From contig QEAR01000046.1 in NCBI GenBank assembly GCA_006535965.1, forward strand, positions 99,150-163,149: DNA of 64,000 nt, given 5' to 3'. Below are positions 1-10,233 of this stretch, piece by piece. The position numbers were made by a program, and so were the translations under genes. How positions within the stretch are numbered: the first letter of the stretch is position 1; every line of letters begins with the position of its first letter. The notes beneath the pieces are model-generated. The model did not search any database and was not told the DNA's origin. It saw only the letters and a list, made by a program, of their open reading frames with translations. This DNA is from Spizellomyces sp. 'palustris'. Taxonomy: Eukaryota > Chytridiomycota > Chytridiomycetes > Spizellomycetales > Spizellomycetaceae.

Positions 1-1003
1 GAAGGCAATCTCCCGACCACGGTAGCGAGAATCAAGTCCTTTGTAGGTAACGACTTGAACATCGTGGGTATACCCATCCGTGCTTGCGCATCCGGCAAAT
101 TTGGGAGCAGTCGGGGTGTTAATGTCTACCATGTGCAGACCCGAATTGCAGGTACGAGAGCCGACCAGGTATGCAAACCCTGTCTCCTCGTTGATTGCAA
201 TGTTGTGGGTCTTTCCGACTTCTTTGTAAGTCAGCACGGCTTTGTGAACCTTGGGGGAGGTAAGGCCTCTCAAGGTACGAAGATCAAACACCTGCATTCC
301 ATGCGCGTTGCTCGAGTCATCAGCGACGATGAAGGCATGGTCCTTAAAGACTTTGATATCCCTCCAGGGTACTTTGGCGTTGACATTGGAGGCCAGACGT
401 CCGAGGAAAATCGGGGACGATGGGCTGGTGATGTCCACAAAGGCAGTGCCGTCTGTTTGACCGATGATGGCATACTCGCGCTTGGTGGTTGAGTCAGTCC
501 ATCCCCATATGTCGTTGCCGTTGCCTTTGCTCCCCAGCTCGGTGTGGGGAATGAAGGATAGGAGGTCGACTCCATTACATGGGTACTCTCCAGCCTACAA
601 TTACAGTATAAGGTTTGATTGGCCAGTACGCGGCGACGTCTGCTGCTAACTGTTACTTACGAATCCGCTAGCACACTTTTTGTATCCGATGCTCTGGAGG
701 GATGGGGTAGGGGCAAATGAACTGCTGTTCTGTTGGGCCTTGCAAACCAAGGACGTAGAAGTTTCGCATTGCTCCCAATCGGCCTTCTTGGCCTCAAGGA
801 CGCGGCCCATCAGAGAGTTGGGATCTGTGTGAAGATGCACAGAGTTATGTTGGAGACTTGAATTTATGACTGATCTCAATGTTTGCAAAAGTACCTCCTT
901 GCTGACAAGCGCCAATACAATGCAATTCACCATCCTTGGGAACCGGCGGAAGAGCCGCAACAAGGGGTGCGACAAGAGCAATTGTCAAAAACCAGGCCTT
1001 CAT
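1..1003 (-). CDS. Secreted choice-of-anchor B (LVIVD-repeat) family protein, 3' end outside window
   Basis: Three exons read on the minus strand: 1003-895, 824-661 and 594 to beyond position 1. Both introns are GT..AG (70 and 66 nt) and keep the frame. The protein starts MKAWFLTIALVAPLVAALPP, a clear signal peptide, followed by a Cys-containing segment (LHCIGACQQGG). The downstream exon reads DIWGWTDSTTKREYAIIGQT, then VDITSP, WRDIKVFKDHAFIVAD, GMQVFDLR, KTHNIAINEETGFAYLVGS and LHMVDINTP. This succession of beta-propeller-like blades is what I know from the choice-of-anchor B / LVIVD-repeat family of extracellular proteins. Its molecular role is not known to me. The C-terminus, including any anchor, lies outside the window. 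The family call is from memory of the motif pattern; the reading frame and signal peptide are seen directly. Confidence 0.82.
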
Positions 1004-3602
1004 AGTTTAGTGTGCGTAACGTTGGATTCACCAGAGCTGATATGAGGTATAAGCAACAAGAACCGTTAAACGATCCTCTGAAGCAAGACTAGGTTTACTT
1101 CCAATAGAAAACTACCAGCATGATGCTTTTATAGTAATGGACATTTGTCAGAAGAACAGGATTTGTATTATACGGAGAAACTTGCAAAAGCGGTCATTCT
1201 CCGGGCAGCGCTGCACCCCACGATCAAACCCAACGAACTCTGAACAAACTGTACACCCGAATGGATACAGGGCAAAAGCATGTTAACCCCGCGATGGCTG
1301 CTATTCTCCCCATGAGCAGACGTTCCATGCCAGCGAGACTTTTGATAACGCACCGACGTCCTGTCTCCCAACAGTCTCAAAGTTCCGCGCAACGAACCTG
1401 GGATCTTGAGCTACGTTTTGTGCCGCGCTTGTATGACTCCTACAATAGCACACTTCCATCGTGAGATTGGGCGATCCACGCGTTTTTCTATTCGCTTTGC
1501 ACGATAAGGCTCCGGCCTACCGGACACGGATATCCCCTGCAATGGCATAGTAATAGAGTTATGAATACAGTGGGCTACGTAAGTGGTGGTGCCTGGTGAG
1601 TGACTGCTCATTATTTCTGCACTACCAAGGGGAAGCGGGGATAGGTCGGTTGAGCAGATGCACCGTTGCACACAGTTGAAGATAGTGAGTTCATGGAAGC
1701 TGATCGCGATCTTCCAATTAAACCTTTCAAGCAAGAAACAACATCATTCTGAACACATGGACATGGGCATCCGTAATCCTTGATCGTAGGTGTTCGCATT
1801 AGGATCTTTTCTCCCCACAGGCTCTGCAAAGATTTGATCAAAAGGAGAGTCCAAATCAGAGCAACCATGTGAGACAAATGCCTCCCGTGCGCGGGTGATC
1901 GTTCCTGCACCGGAGGGCAATCAACAACGACATCTCGTTCCATCATTACGAAATTCGTCGGCGCTAGTGTTCTGAAATCATTTTTTTCTGTAAGTAGTTT
2001 TGCCCCCATAGGCTGCCCTCCGCGGCCTTTTGCAACCGACCACAAATGAACTTTACAGCCGTGTATCGTGGTTTCTGACTCGATGGATATGAGTTTCGGC
2101 GTCCTCCTTAAAATAATGTACTAGTACAAGTACCAGGATGATCTCATCTGATCCATAAATCAATATCACACCAAGGACTATGATTTCAATCAGATCACCA
2201 CTGCAAGCTTGATCTCCACCACATAAACACAGATATGATACTGTTAAAAGCTGATAAACACTTTCAAAGTAAGTTGGATATAAAAAAGTCGGCACTAGTT
2301 CTACAATGCTATTGTAACATAACAAGGGTAGGTTAGAATACCGTATCTCGGTGTTTTGAGTTGGGACTACTCGCTAGAGTCGCGGCAGGCACCTACATGC
2401 CTGCAAGCGATATCACAACCCAAATATATCGTTACTATCACCAGCTTTTGGTTAACAGGGGACATGGCCGCACGCAGCCACTTGAACTGATCACATAACT
2501 CGTGCACCGCCATATCCTGCTCAGTTCACCCCAACCGATCCAGCTTGCCTCTTTGCCCCAGTTCACAAACCCTTTGTTTTGGGTTCTGTGACCTCTCTTT
2601 CATCGCAGCGAGAACCCCAATTTGCTGCTGTAAGATTTAGGACATTCGCGGAAACCTTTGAATCCGCTACAACAACTTACACATATTACAGGGCATCTTG
2701 TCTGACAGGCTCCAGGTAAACCTTCTTGCAAACCAAGTTACAGCCTGTCCAGTCGACCAATGGTGGAGTGAAACAGCTCATCATTATTAGCTACTCACAC
2801 CATCAACACATATTACATTATCAGCATACGAGTCATCGCACAAATGTGTGATTATAAATCCCTCATATGAATGACATTGGTACACAGGGACTGTGAAGTC
2901 AGGAAATACTAGTTGAGGTTGTTGTGAAAGTGATGAGGACGGTGCACATCACATCATGCGCTCTACAGAATCCCTCGAGGGCAGCTGTACATTTTGTAGG
3001 TCGTTGTCTGTCGTGTGTCATTGCTGTTATAATGAAAGAAAAGCGATGGTGCGATGCGTAAGGGAACAGCTATGGGGACTTGCTAAGGGGACAAGAGATG
3101 GTCCACAAAAGATGGTGGGGGATGAGTTGGAAAGGCCGTCCCATGATTTTACAAACATTGGAGAAACAGATCACACGTAAATATGTCGCCCGCCGTGGCA
3201 GTTGCCGCCGTCGTCAAGGGATTGCCGCCCTTGTCTGTCGTCGGGCCGTCGTCCACCACCCACCACGGCCATGGCACGACAAACGGTTTCCGTAAAGCCC
3301 AAAACCCAAAAAGCAGCTGAAGCCACGGCCATCCGAAAAGTCTTGTTTCGAATTATTTTGCGCGCCTATTTTTGGCCGTTTTTTGCTAGTCGTGTGCAGC
3401 TTGACAAAAAAAGTTGTGATAAACAATTTCCGGTAAATGACATCAAAGGTGGACAATCTGCTGTTGGCCTAAAGTTGGGCAAACGGCGAGAAACCGACGG
3501 AGGTTCTTTCTGTTGCCGTATTCCTCCTCCTACGAACAAACCGCTGCAAAACAAGTTGCAACCAATTCACACAGTCTTGGTTAGGCTGTTGACGGGTACC
3601 TC
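1004..3602. other. Intergenic stretch, no supported gene
   Basis: About 2.6 kb between the LVIVD-repeat gene and the cysteine-rich protein gene. Open frames here are short, lack recognisable motifs and have no convincing splice or promoter context. The sequence at 3190-3560 is GC-rich and may hold the promoter or 5' leader of the gene starting at 3603, but I see no clear TATA box. Confidence 0.5.
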
Positions 3603-4531
3603 ATGTCACGACACATCCTTTTCCTCGCGGTGGCCGCGGCCCTCCAGGGCACTACGACAGGCTTTATCAGCGGAAACCAAGAGTTTTCATCCAACAACTG
3701 TCAAGGCATGCCCAACAAGGTCGATTGGATCAGTACGTCTCCCATATCATGTTTACTATCACGCTACGCAACAACCGGCTAACCCTCCTTCTCCACAGTC
3801 CACAACAAGAACAAAGACTGGAGCGCTGACAACTGCAAAACTCTGGCAGCCCCCGGCTGTACTGCCAATCAAGCTGTTCTGACAAACTTTGGTGCAAACT
3901 CGACCTGGATGCCCTGTATTGATCCCGAAGGAAATAACCCAGATAGAGCCAATGGAGATTTCTTTCCTGAGGGAGCAAAGGATGGAACCTTTGCCATCTG
4001 TATGTTTTCATGACCTCGTAACTATAACATTGGACGTTGCAAGATGCTGATACCCTCTTTGCAGTAACGGAATACGATAACAGCATCGGTGCTGAGCGCT
4101 GCAAAACTATCAAAAACAAAGACTCGGCAACGGACGACTGGGTCCGCACAGCCCGTCTCGCCGATGGCCAATGTCGCGACGCAGGCGCCCAGCGATTCAT
4201 GCGTCTCTCCTGCCAAAAAGATGGATCCGTCTACGTCCGCGATTACTGCAATTCCACCTGCGGGAATTGCCAATATAACTCTATGGTCGGGTACGCTGGG
4301 TCATCCACATGTGGCGAGATTGGAGACAATTCTGGGGCGTTGGCGATTGTCGGGGGTTACTGCGTAACAGCGTCCAAGGGCGGGTTTCCAAGCGAGAAGC
4401 CCAAACGGGGGTGGAAACCACCCAATCCTACCGGGCCTGACCAATTTGTGACAGCTGCTGCAGTCCAGAGCAGCGCACTGATGGGAACATTGATGGGAGC
4501 AATGATTCTGGCCATCGTTTCCATCATGTAG
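3603..4531 (+). CDS. Secreted cysteine-rich protein with GPI-anchor-type C-terminus, unknown function
   Basis: Three exons, 3603-3732, 3799-3999 and 4065-4531, give 265 aa. Introns are 66 and 65 nt; the second has a CTGAT branch site and ends in ctctttgcag. The start ATG opens a signal peptide (MSRHILFLAVAAALQGTTTG). The body holds about 16 cysteines in short clusters such as YCNSTCGNCQYNS and STCGEIGD, which suggests disulfide-rich extracellular domains. The last residues form a hydrophobic tail (MGTLMGAMILAIVSIM) after a Ser/Ala-rich spacer, as in GPI-anchor signals. I do not recognise the family. An alternative acceptor at 4043 would keep the frame and add seven residues, but would make the intron only 44 nt. 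A cell-surface or wall protein is the likely role, by inference. Confidence 0.75.
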
Positions 4532-4709
4532 AAAATATGTATAGATGTGTAGACGATTAGTTTTTGTAGAAATCCTCATAATATTAGACTTCATTGGAAC
4601 CATAGCGTACAGTAAACCCCGCCTTCTCCAGATGCACAATCTACATATCATTAACAGGCGGCAAAAATCTACCTTGGTAAGAAAAGCACAAAGTATCAGC
4701 AGCGGTATG

Positions 4710-4861
4710 GAATGCGATGCAAGAGGCAAAAAGTGTATTTCAAGAAGGAAGATAAAAATGTCCCCGCACTATACAAGCTGGAAGACGATACGATTGATAC
4801 CCCTACTCGGCATGCCAAAACGGTGCAGCTAGAAGGTCCAACCAAGTTGAATGATTTGTGA
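4710..4861 (+). pseudogene. Gene fragment, copy C of a local duplicated family
   Basis: On the plus strand an open frame reads VPALYKLEDDTIDTPTRHAK followed by TVQLE and ends at TGA 4859-4861. The block DTPTRHAK-VQLE recurs on the opposite strand at 5140-5200 with near-identical DNA. It lacks a clear start and upstream splice site. I interpret it as one fragment of a decayed local family in inverted orientation. Function unknown. Confidence 0.4.
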
Positions 4862-4929
4862 TTTGATTTGAATTATACATATTTGTTTGGTCCTTCATAT
4901 GCCACCTATTTACACATGTAATTCAATCT

Positions 4930-5495
4930 ACACATTGTATAACGCAGAATATCATCGATAAATGCCCCAAATACATTTTCATTGCGAGGAAAATGTAGAC
5001 GGCCAATACATCCATCATAGCGTTATGATGCTTGTTGTCAGAGTCGGTAACGGCGCGAAGCGCAAATCCCAGCTGAGATCTTGAATATACCCCATCCGCT
5101 CGATATGCTGTGCTAAGGGGTTTCTGCTTGGGGTTTCGAGTTGAACCGCTTTAGCATGCCGCGTAGGGGTATCAATCATGTCGTCGTCCTCAAATGCTTC
5201 ATCAAAAGTGCGCTTCTCTAACCGATGTTTATACCCAGAAACATACATCCCGACCTAAATGGACTGTAAGCATACTGTGACATGATATATAATAGGTATG
5301 TACTCACTGTTGGTGATTTCGTACTTGGGTGTTGGAACAGGGTTCATGACGATGAAGTCGCTGTGATGCGGAGTTGAGAGTTTTATCAAGGGTGGATCGG
5401 TTGGTCTTAGAGGCATCCAATTGCTTTCGCGACGACAAGGGCGCCAAGGTAGGAGTCCGTTTGTGATGAGATTCATTGCAGCGGTCATAGCTTGG
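4930..5495 (-). pseudogene. Degenerate gene, copy B of the local family
   Basis: Reading on the minus strand gives three blocks. The first (5495-5305) reads LLPWRPCRRESNWMPL ... DFIVMNPVPTPKYEITN and stops at a good donor (gtgagt). The second (about 5250-5150) contains FDEAFEDDDMIDTPTRHAK. The third (about 5070-4930) contains ALRAVTDSDNKHHNAMMDVL. A good donor and acceptor flank the first gap, but joining them breaks the frame, so the copy seems disrupted by an indel unless the splice site is unusual. The third block's H-x4-D pattern (HNAMMD) is reminiscent of the last motif of DEDDh exonucleases, but no upstream DxE was seen, so I do not assign a function. Confidence 0.4.
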
Positions 5496-5601
5496 TTCGA
5501 AGCCTGTTTAAACAGACTTTCCTTCACTATGGTACGCACTTTAATGACGCGAGCAAAGTGTGTACCATGGTGAAGGAAAGTTTGTTTAAACAGGCTTCGA
5601 A
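5496..5601. repeat. Inverted repeat / hairpin, 45-nt arms and 16-nt loop
   Basis: The left arm 5496-5540 and right arm 5557-5601 are reverse complements with only about three mismatches; the loop is 5541-5556 (ttaatgacgcgagcaa). The arms contain gtttaaac palindromes. It lies exactly between copies A and B of the decayed gene family. Transcription from either side would give a long near-perfect stem. Confidence 0.9.
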
Positions 5602-5803
5602 GATATATCCGTTTCGCGTCACATTATACACGGCCAACACATCCAGTATAGAGTTATGGTTGTGGGGAGAGTCGGTGATGCAGCGAAGCGCACTAGTCGT
5701 ATCGACCAATTCCGCATCGTCAAACGCGTCCCCGCTTCTGAAAACTATTCTTGTCCTCGTTGTGGGTGCCTTCTTACGTATCAATCGGGAGACAACAGGT
5801 TAA
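5602..5803 (-). pseudogene. Degenerate gene fragment, copy A of the local family
   Basis: The minus-strand frame reads SGDAFDDAELVDTTSALRCI then TDSPHNHNSILDVLAVYNVT. DNA and protein align with copy B (VTDSDNKHHNAMMDVLAVY), including the conserved H-x4-D spacing. No start codon with credible context is seen. The reading frame runs through the hairpin arm and stops soon after, so it is probably a truncated remnant. Confidence 0.4.
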
Positions 5804-6326
5804 TCCTAGTCCAGACGATGATGCCGTGGTGCTGGTGGGCAGTGTTGGAAGTGTTTGAAAGACGTGAAAAAGCTACGCTCTTCCCCTTTTTATAGACAGC
5901 CTACCGTCAGATGACGTGTGTGATGTGACGCATCTTGACATCCCTCCTCTTCCTTTTGTCGTTCTTCTTACTCAGTTCTTTCCCAAGGACGTCAAATCAC
6001 GGGAATGCAAGAGCCGAGGGACAATATCCAATCTAATTCTGGTTTACAAAAGAATCTGAACATACAATCGTTACTAGACCTATTAGAATTTCTTCTTGTG
6101 GTCGGTGGGCTGCTAGTTGCCCCAGTACGAACAAGTGCAATGTATTGAATGCATAATTAGGCCTAGTTAGTTGGGAATATTCAAAAGAGCACATCAAGAA
6201 TGGTTTACATGTTCCCATGTTGTTAAGAATAATATACAGTTTTCTACCCTCTAGGTATATCCCCCAAGATGCACGCACTAATCATGCATGCCCATTTCTC
6301 TTCCGGAATTAAAAAGTTCAAGGCAG
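5804..6326. other. Intergenic stretch, no supported gene
   Basis: No open frame with motif or splice support. The segment 5900-6000 is pyrimidine-rich on the plus strand. The right half is the 3' flank of the MscS gene. Confidence 0.5.
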
Positions 6327-7839
6327 TTACGAATGTTCAGCACCACCATCGTGATGATGGCCACCGTCATAATGTCCGCCATCATGATGCCCAGCATCAT
6401 CCAAATTTCCTCTCGCCAATCCATCAAAAAGGACTTTTTCGCTTGTTTGTCGAATGGTTTCCAGGCTTGCTTGATCAGAGAGAGGTCGAGGTCGGACGGG
6501 TTGGTTCATCAATGGGTCTCCTCCAAGTCCGTCCTCCTTTGGTGCATGCTTGGGCATGGATGTGGAGAGTTCAAGACGATGACGAATCAGAGCCCATGGC
6601 CAGCGCTGTTGGACATATTCCACGACTTTTTCGCGAACATGGCAGCGGAGGTCGAATGCCATTGATGGGTCTTTGGCGGAAGCTAGAAAGCGAATTTGGA
6701 GGAACCCGTCTGAGGTCACGTCTGTCACCGCGCAATTCGCCACTTTGCCGTCCCAGAGGCCACCCGAGGAGGGAAGGATGGTGTCCATGTAGATTGTGCG
6801 GAGGGCGTCTACGGGGACGGATGGGTCGAGGTAGATAAATATAGTTCCAATTTTCCAGGGGGAGCGACGGGACCAGTTTTCAAATGTTGAGGTAAAGATG
6901 CGGGAGAGGGGAATAATGAGTCGACGGGCGTCCCAGGTTCTTACGACAACATACATGGAGTGAATGGCTTCTACGCGGCCATACTCTCCATCAATAATGA
7001 CTTCATCATCAATAAGAATCGGACGTGTGATGGCAATGATAAAGCTTGATAGTGAGTTTTCGAGAATGGGTTTCGCGGCGATACCAATAATGATGCCCAT
7101 GACTCCAGCTGAGGCAAGGAGGGACGCTCCGATTTGCCATGCGGCGGGAAAGGTGAAGACGATGCAGGCCGCGCAAATGACTGCGATGAATCCATAGCAG
7201 AGACGTTTAAAGACTTGGACTTGGGTGTGGGCGATGCGGGCGTGGAGGTTGTTTTCAGATTCGACCTTGTTTGCACGGATGAGAGTTGATGCTGCTACTG
7301 TTGGGAAACACGGACAAGGTTAGCTTTAGAATGATGTTTTTTCGTTGCATGTTTCCGTTGTGACTCTGTCTTTTGCCTTTACTCCACCCATCCGTTGGAG
7401 TATTTCAGCACCGCTCCGGTCATCCATCCTTCTTGTGCGCCATGAAGGCTTGAATACATACATCTCACCATGTTACAAGCCAAATAGCCAATCCCAGCAA
7501 TCAACAGGACGATAAAGATCCTCTGAACCCTGACAAAGGTATCTGGATCGACATTTATACTTGCAAGTGCGACGAGGACGGCAATGATTGGAAACAGGAC
7601 AAAGAGCGGCCATTTGCTATCAAAGGGAGCATGAACAAATTTCGTACAGCACAATCCACATACAACAGCCAGCAAATATGTTGAACAAGGTACCTGTAAC
7701 AGACCAACTCGTCATCAAACGGCCAAGGCGTCTTGCGAGCCGCCCAGCGCAAGAGGAGAAAGAGGAGTGTGTGAGAGATCCAAGATATGAGCACTGCAGC
7801 AATGGGAATGACAATCTTTTGCCATGTTTCGCTGATCAT
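6327..7839 (-). CDS. MscS-family mechanosensitive ion channel
   Basis: Exons 7839-7694, 7616-7462 and 7297-6327 give 423 aa with frame kept at both joins; introns are 77 and 164 nt. The N-terminus holds four to five hydrophobic segments (for example IVIPIAAVLISWISHTLLFL, VLFPIIAVLVALASI, IFIVLLIAGIGYLAC). The pore and beta region is typical of MscS: GVMGIIIGIAAKPILENSLS, then ITRPILIDDEVIIDGEYGRV and LIIPLSRIFTSTFENWS. Family members open under membrane tension and release osmolytes; fungal relatives are often in ER or plasma membrane. The C-terminal tail is odd: an Asp/Gly/His-rich run (GHHDGGHYDGGHHHDGG) that might bind metal, an inference. Family assignment is strong; localisation is unknown. 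Confidence 0.9.
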
Positions 7840-8603
7840 TGTAAATCAAAAAGGTAGGGTCTTGCAATCTGCACACGCACACACACACACAGGAAAGGTG
7901 CAGCAATGTGCACACCCAATCCCTTCATATAAAAAACGACAAAACGAATGATGGAAAATATCGATATATTAATAATTGTTTTGGAATATCGATCTATCGA
8001 TGAAGTCATTCATCCCAACCCCCATCCGCCCATTAAAAAAAAACGCCCATCAAAAAACCGCCCAACGGTCCCCATCCAACAAAAAGGTCGCGCCGAACAA
8101 AAAGAATGCTTAAACTTCTGGCCCGTGATGTCATCCCTCTGCAGCATATGCACGTGGACTCATATGATATTAACTCACGTGACCTAATACTTAGTCTGAA
8201 ACTTGTCCCATCAATCAACAATTGAACAATTGAAGGCGTTCTAAATTTCTGCGTATTGCAAAAGATTTCTAGTGACATGGAAAAAGAAGTTTCAACGGAC
8301 TTTTTGTTGCTTTTGGTGAAAACGTCCATGGCTTGCAGTGTCCAAAACATTGTCGCAGTTGGCACCCACCGCGGAACTGCTGGGGGGGACCTACCAACCA
8401 TCTACTTTTCCTCCCGTAACAGTTTGGTCAATTTGTCCGCGGTAAATAGAGTAGTGGTAAGCAAGAGTCCACCACCATCGCTGCTGAAACCCGCAAGATG
8501 TGATCATGAAATAATATCATAGTCCCGTGTTTGGAGGATTGCCGCGGACCAGAAACAAGCAAGAGGAAAAAGACGCCAAGAAAGCACCAACTCTAAAATC
8601 ACT
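7840..8603. other. Intergenic region with CA repeat and CACGTG sites
   Basis: Divergent spacer between the MscS gene and the Egh16-like gene. It contains a short (CA)n run, AT-rich palindromes such as tatcgatctatcgat near 7988, and two CACGTG-type sites (about 8149 and 8176) that could bind bHLH factors. No gene is supported. Confidence 0.55.
7871..7891. repeat. (CA)n microsatellite
   Basis: A run of CA dinucleotides with one G interruption, directly seen; it lies just upstream of the MscS start. Confidence 0.85.
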
Positions 8604-8609
8604 ATATAA
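8604..8609 (+). promoter_or_regulatory. TATA box of the Egh16-like gene
   Basis: The sequence actatataag lies about 80 bases upstream of the ATG at 8688, a plausible core promoter position. Confidence 0.55.
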
Positions 8610-8687
8610 GAGCATGGCACCTCGCAGCAGAGTACCGTTTCTTGTTATCCTCGAGATAGTGCACAAAGACTAAAAACAGACAAGACA

Positions 8688-9483
8688 ATGTACAAGCTTC
8701 TTTTACTTCTCTCCACCGCAGCGCTCGTCAGCGCGCACGGCCAGCTACAAGATCCAGCTCCCGTCTCAAAAAAGTTTGCCCAAATCGGTGCAGACTGTGG
8801 TAAAGGTGCTGATCTCGCTGCCGCCAAGGCTACTGGAAACTTTGAAGCTGGAAAGGAAGCGACTGTCAAATGGTTCATCTTGAACGGTGATGGTGCAGGT
8901 CCACGTAAGTTTACTTGCCCTTGTTTTTTCCTAAACCACCTAGAGTTTTTATATTTTGGCTCATCCCAATACCCTGCTCTTTTTAGTCCAAGTCGGATTC
9001 GACCCTACCGGAAAGGGCGCATCCTTCCCTGTCGCGGCCTCCATCACCCAAGACGCACCCGGCCAGAACAGGAAAGCACCCAAAGGCACAACAAAAGTAG
9101 CCCATGACGTTAAATTCACCGTTCCCGCCGACCTGAGTTGCCCCGATACCGGATGCGTCATGCAAATCAAGCAAGCTGGCCAAGGAAACGGATTCGGATC
9201 TTGCGCCCTTGTCACTGTTGGTGGTGGCGGCGGTAAGGCCGCTGGGGACGCTAAAGCAGTAGCAGCCGCACCGGCTGATAATGGAGCGGCTGAAGCCAAT
9301 GCTGCGGGCGACGCAAAGGGCAAAAAAGCTGCGGGCGACGCAAAAGGTAAAAAGGCAAAGGGCGCCGACAAGGCCGCCGGAAAGGCCAAGGATGCGGCTG
9401 GCAAGAAAGCTGCTGGCAAAGCCAAGAAGGGAGCCAAAAAGGCGGCCGCCGCGGCCCGTCGATTTCGCCACCGCGCTCAATAA
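8688..9483 (+). CDS. Secreted Egh16-like (Gas1/Mas-type) protein with basic Ala/Lys tail
   Basis: Exons 8688-8904 and 8987-9483 give 237 aa; the 82-nt intron is GT..AG. The signal peptide MYKLLLLLSTAALVSA leaves a mature protein starting HGQLQDPAP. The body has the features I associate with Egh16-type proteins: VKWFILNGDGAGP, then FTVPADLSC and GFGSCALVTV near the end of the domain. Fungal homologues are secreted and expressed during host or substrate penetration; their biochemical role is not settled. The free N-terminal His after cleavage also recalls copper-binding LPMO-like proteins, a possibility only. The last 75 residues are unusual: repeats of Gly/Asp/Ala/Lys (AAGDAKGKK twice, KAAGKAK) ending in Arg, like a histone H1 tail. 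The domain call is fairly sure, the tail's role is not. Confidence 0.78.
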
Positions 9484-9801
9484 ACATCTACGAAAAGCTT
9501 GAAGGCCTAGAGTAGATTTAGTTCGATCTGTATTTATCTTGTACAAAAAAGCAAATCCCCACGCGAGCCGTCAGGGTGGATGTTGCGGAAATCTGTAAAC
9601 AATGTTGAAGTATATATATTTGAAAAACACCACATAACTTTTGCAATGATGTTTGCGTACTATTATGATAATAATGGGCCAAACGGGGCATCTATTCGCT
9701 ATAGAAGTTGATATCAAGGTTCATGTGTTCGCAGTGCCAATGTCCATAGCATCCTCAAAACGCCATTAAAAAACACACCAAAGATCCATCAGTCCCGATA
9801 A

Positions 9802-10233
9802 CTAGCATCCATTGTCCGCCCAAAATTTAAACACCTTCCAAAATCTCCTCCGTTTCGTCCCTCCAACAATAGTCATCTCACTTCCGGGCGTGCTAGGCGC
9901 AAGTGTACAAATTGCATGGACGGGATGTGTATCAAAATCCGGAAGGAGGGATGAATATGAGACAAGAGTTGAACTGGGGTTTGAGTGGAAAAAAGTAGAT
10001 GTTGCATTGGATCGTTCCATTTTTGGATATTCCTCAAAAATGTAAAGTGTTTTGGGCCCACATGGTAGCGTTTTGTGGGAGGTGGATGGTGAACTGTCCT
10101 CGGCGCTTGCGTGGAATGGGTTGATTGTCGCGTTGGATCGTTCCATATCCTTTATGACAAACGTTACGATGTTGACGAATTGCTGCAAGATGCTGGACAA
10201 GAGTTTTAAACTCTTTATGTACTCGTCACATAT
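9802..10233 (-). CDS. Possible hypothetical protein exon(s)
   Basis: A minus-strand frame runs from an acceptor-like site (tag, 10236-10234) to a stop at 9802. It reads EYIKSLKLLSSILQQFVN, has a repeated motif MERSNAT (twice, about 40 codons apart) and ends TKRRRFWKVFKFWADNGC. Codon choice, with many C-ending codons, resembles nearby genes. I could not find a convincing first exon. I do not recognise the protein. The opposite strand also has a 77-codon frame, so this is tentative. Confidence 0.35.
   Translation of the reverse strand: MCDEYIKSLKLLSSILQQFVNIVTFVIKDMERSNATINPFHASAEDSSPSTSHKTLPCGPKTLYIFEEYPKMERSNATSTFFHSNPSSTLVSYSSLLPDFDTHPVHAICTLAPSTPGSEMTIVGGTKRRRFWKVFKFWADNGC

Noticed and set aside
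55-492. 145-codon plus-strand open frame
   Set aside because: It is the antisense shadow of the LVIVD-repeat gene, whose minus-strand frame has family motifs and splice sites.
1611-2045. 144-codon minus-strand frame
   Set aside because: No motif, no signal peptide, no promoter or splice context; composition looks non-coding.
7871-7891. CA run considered as a possible functional Z-DNA element
   Set aside because: Only about 21 bases with an interruption; no evidence beyond a microsatellite.
8961-9546. Two long antisense frames over the Egh16-like gene
   Set aside because: They arise from the repetitive Ala/Lys codons of the real gene and have no motif.
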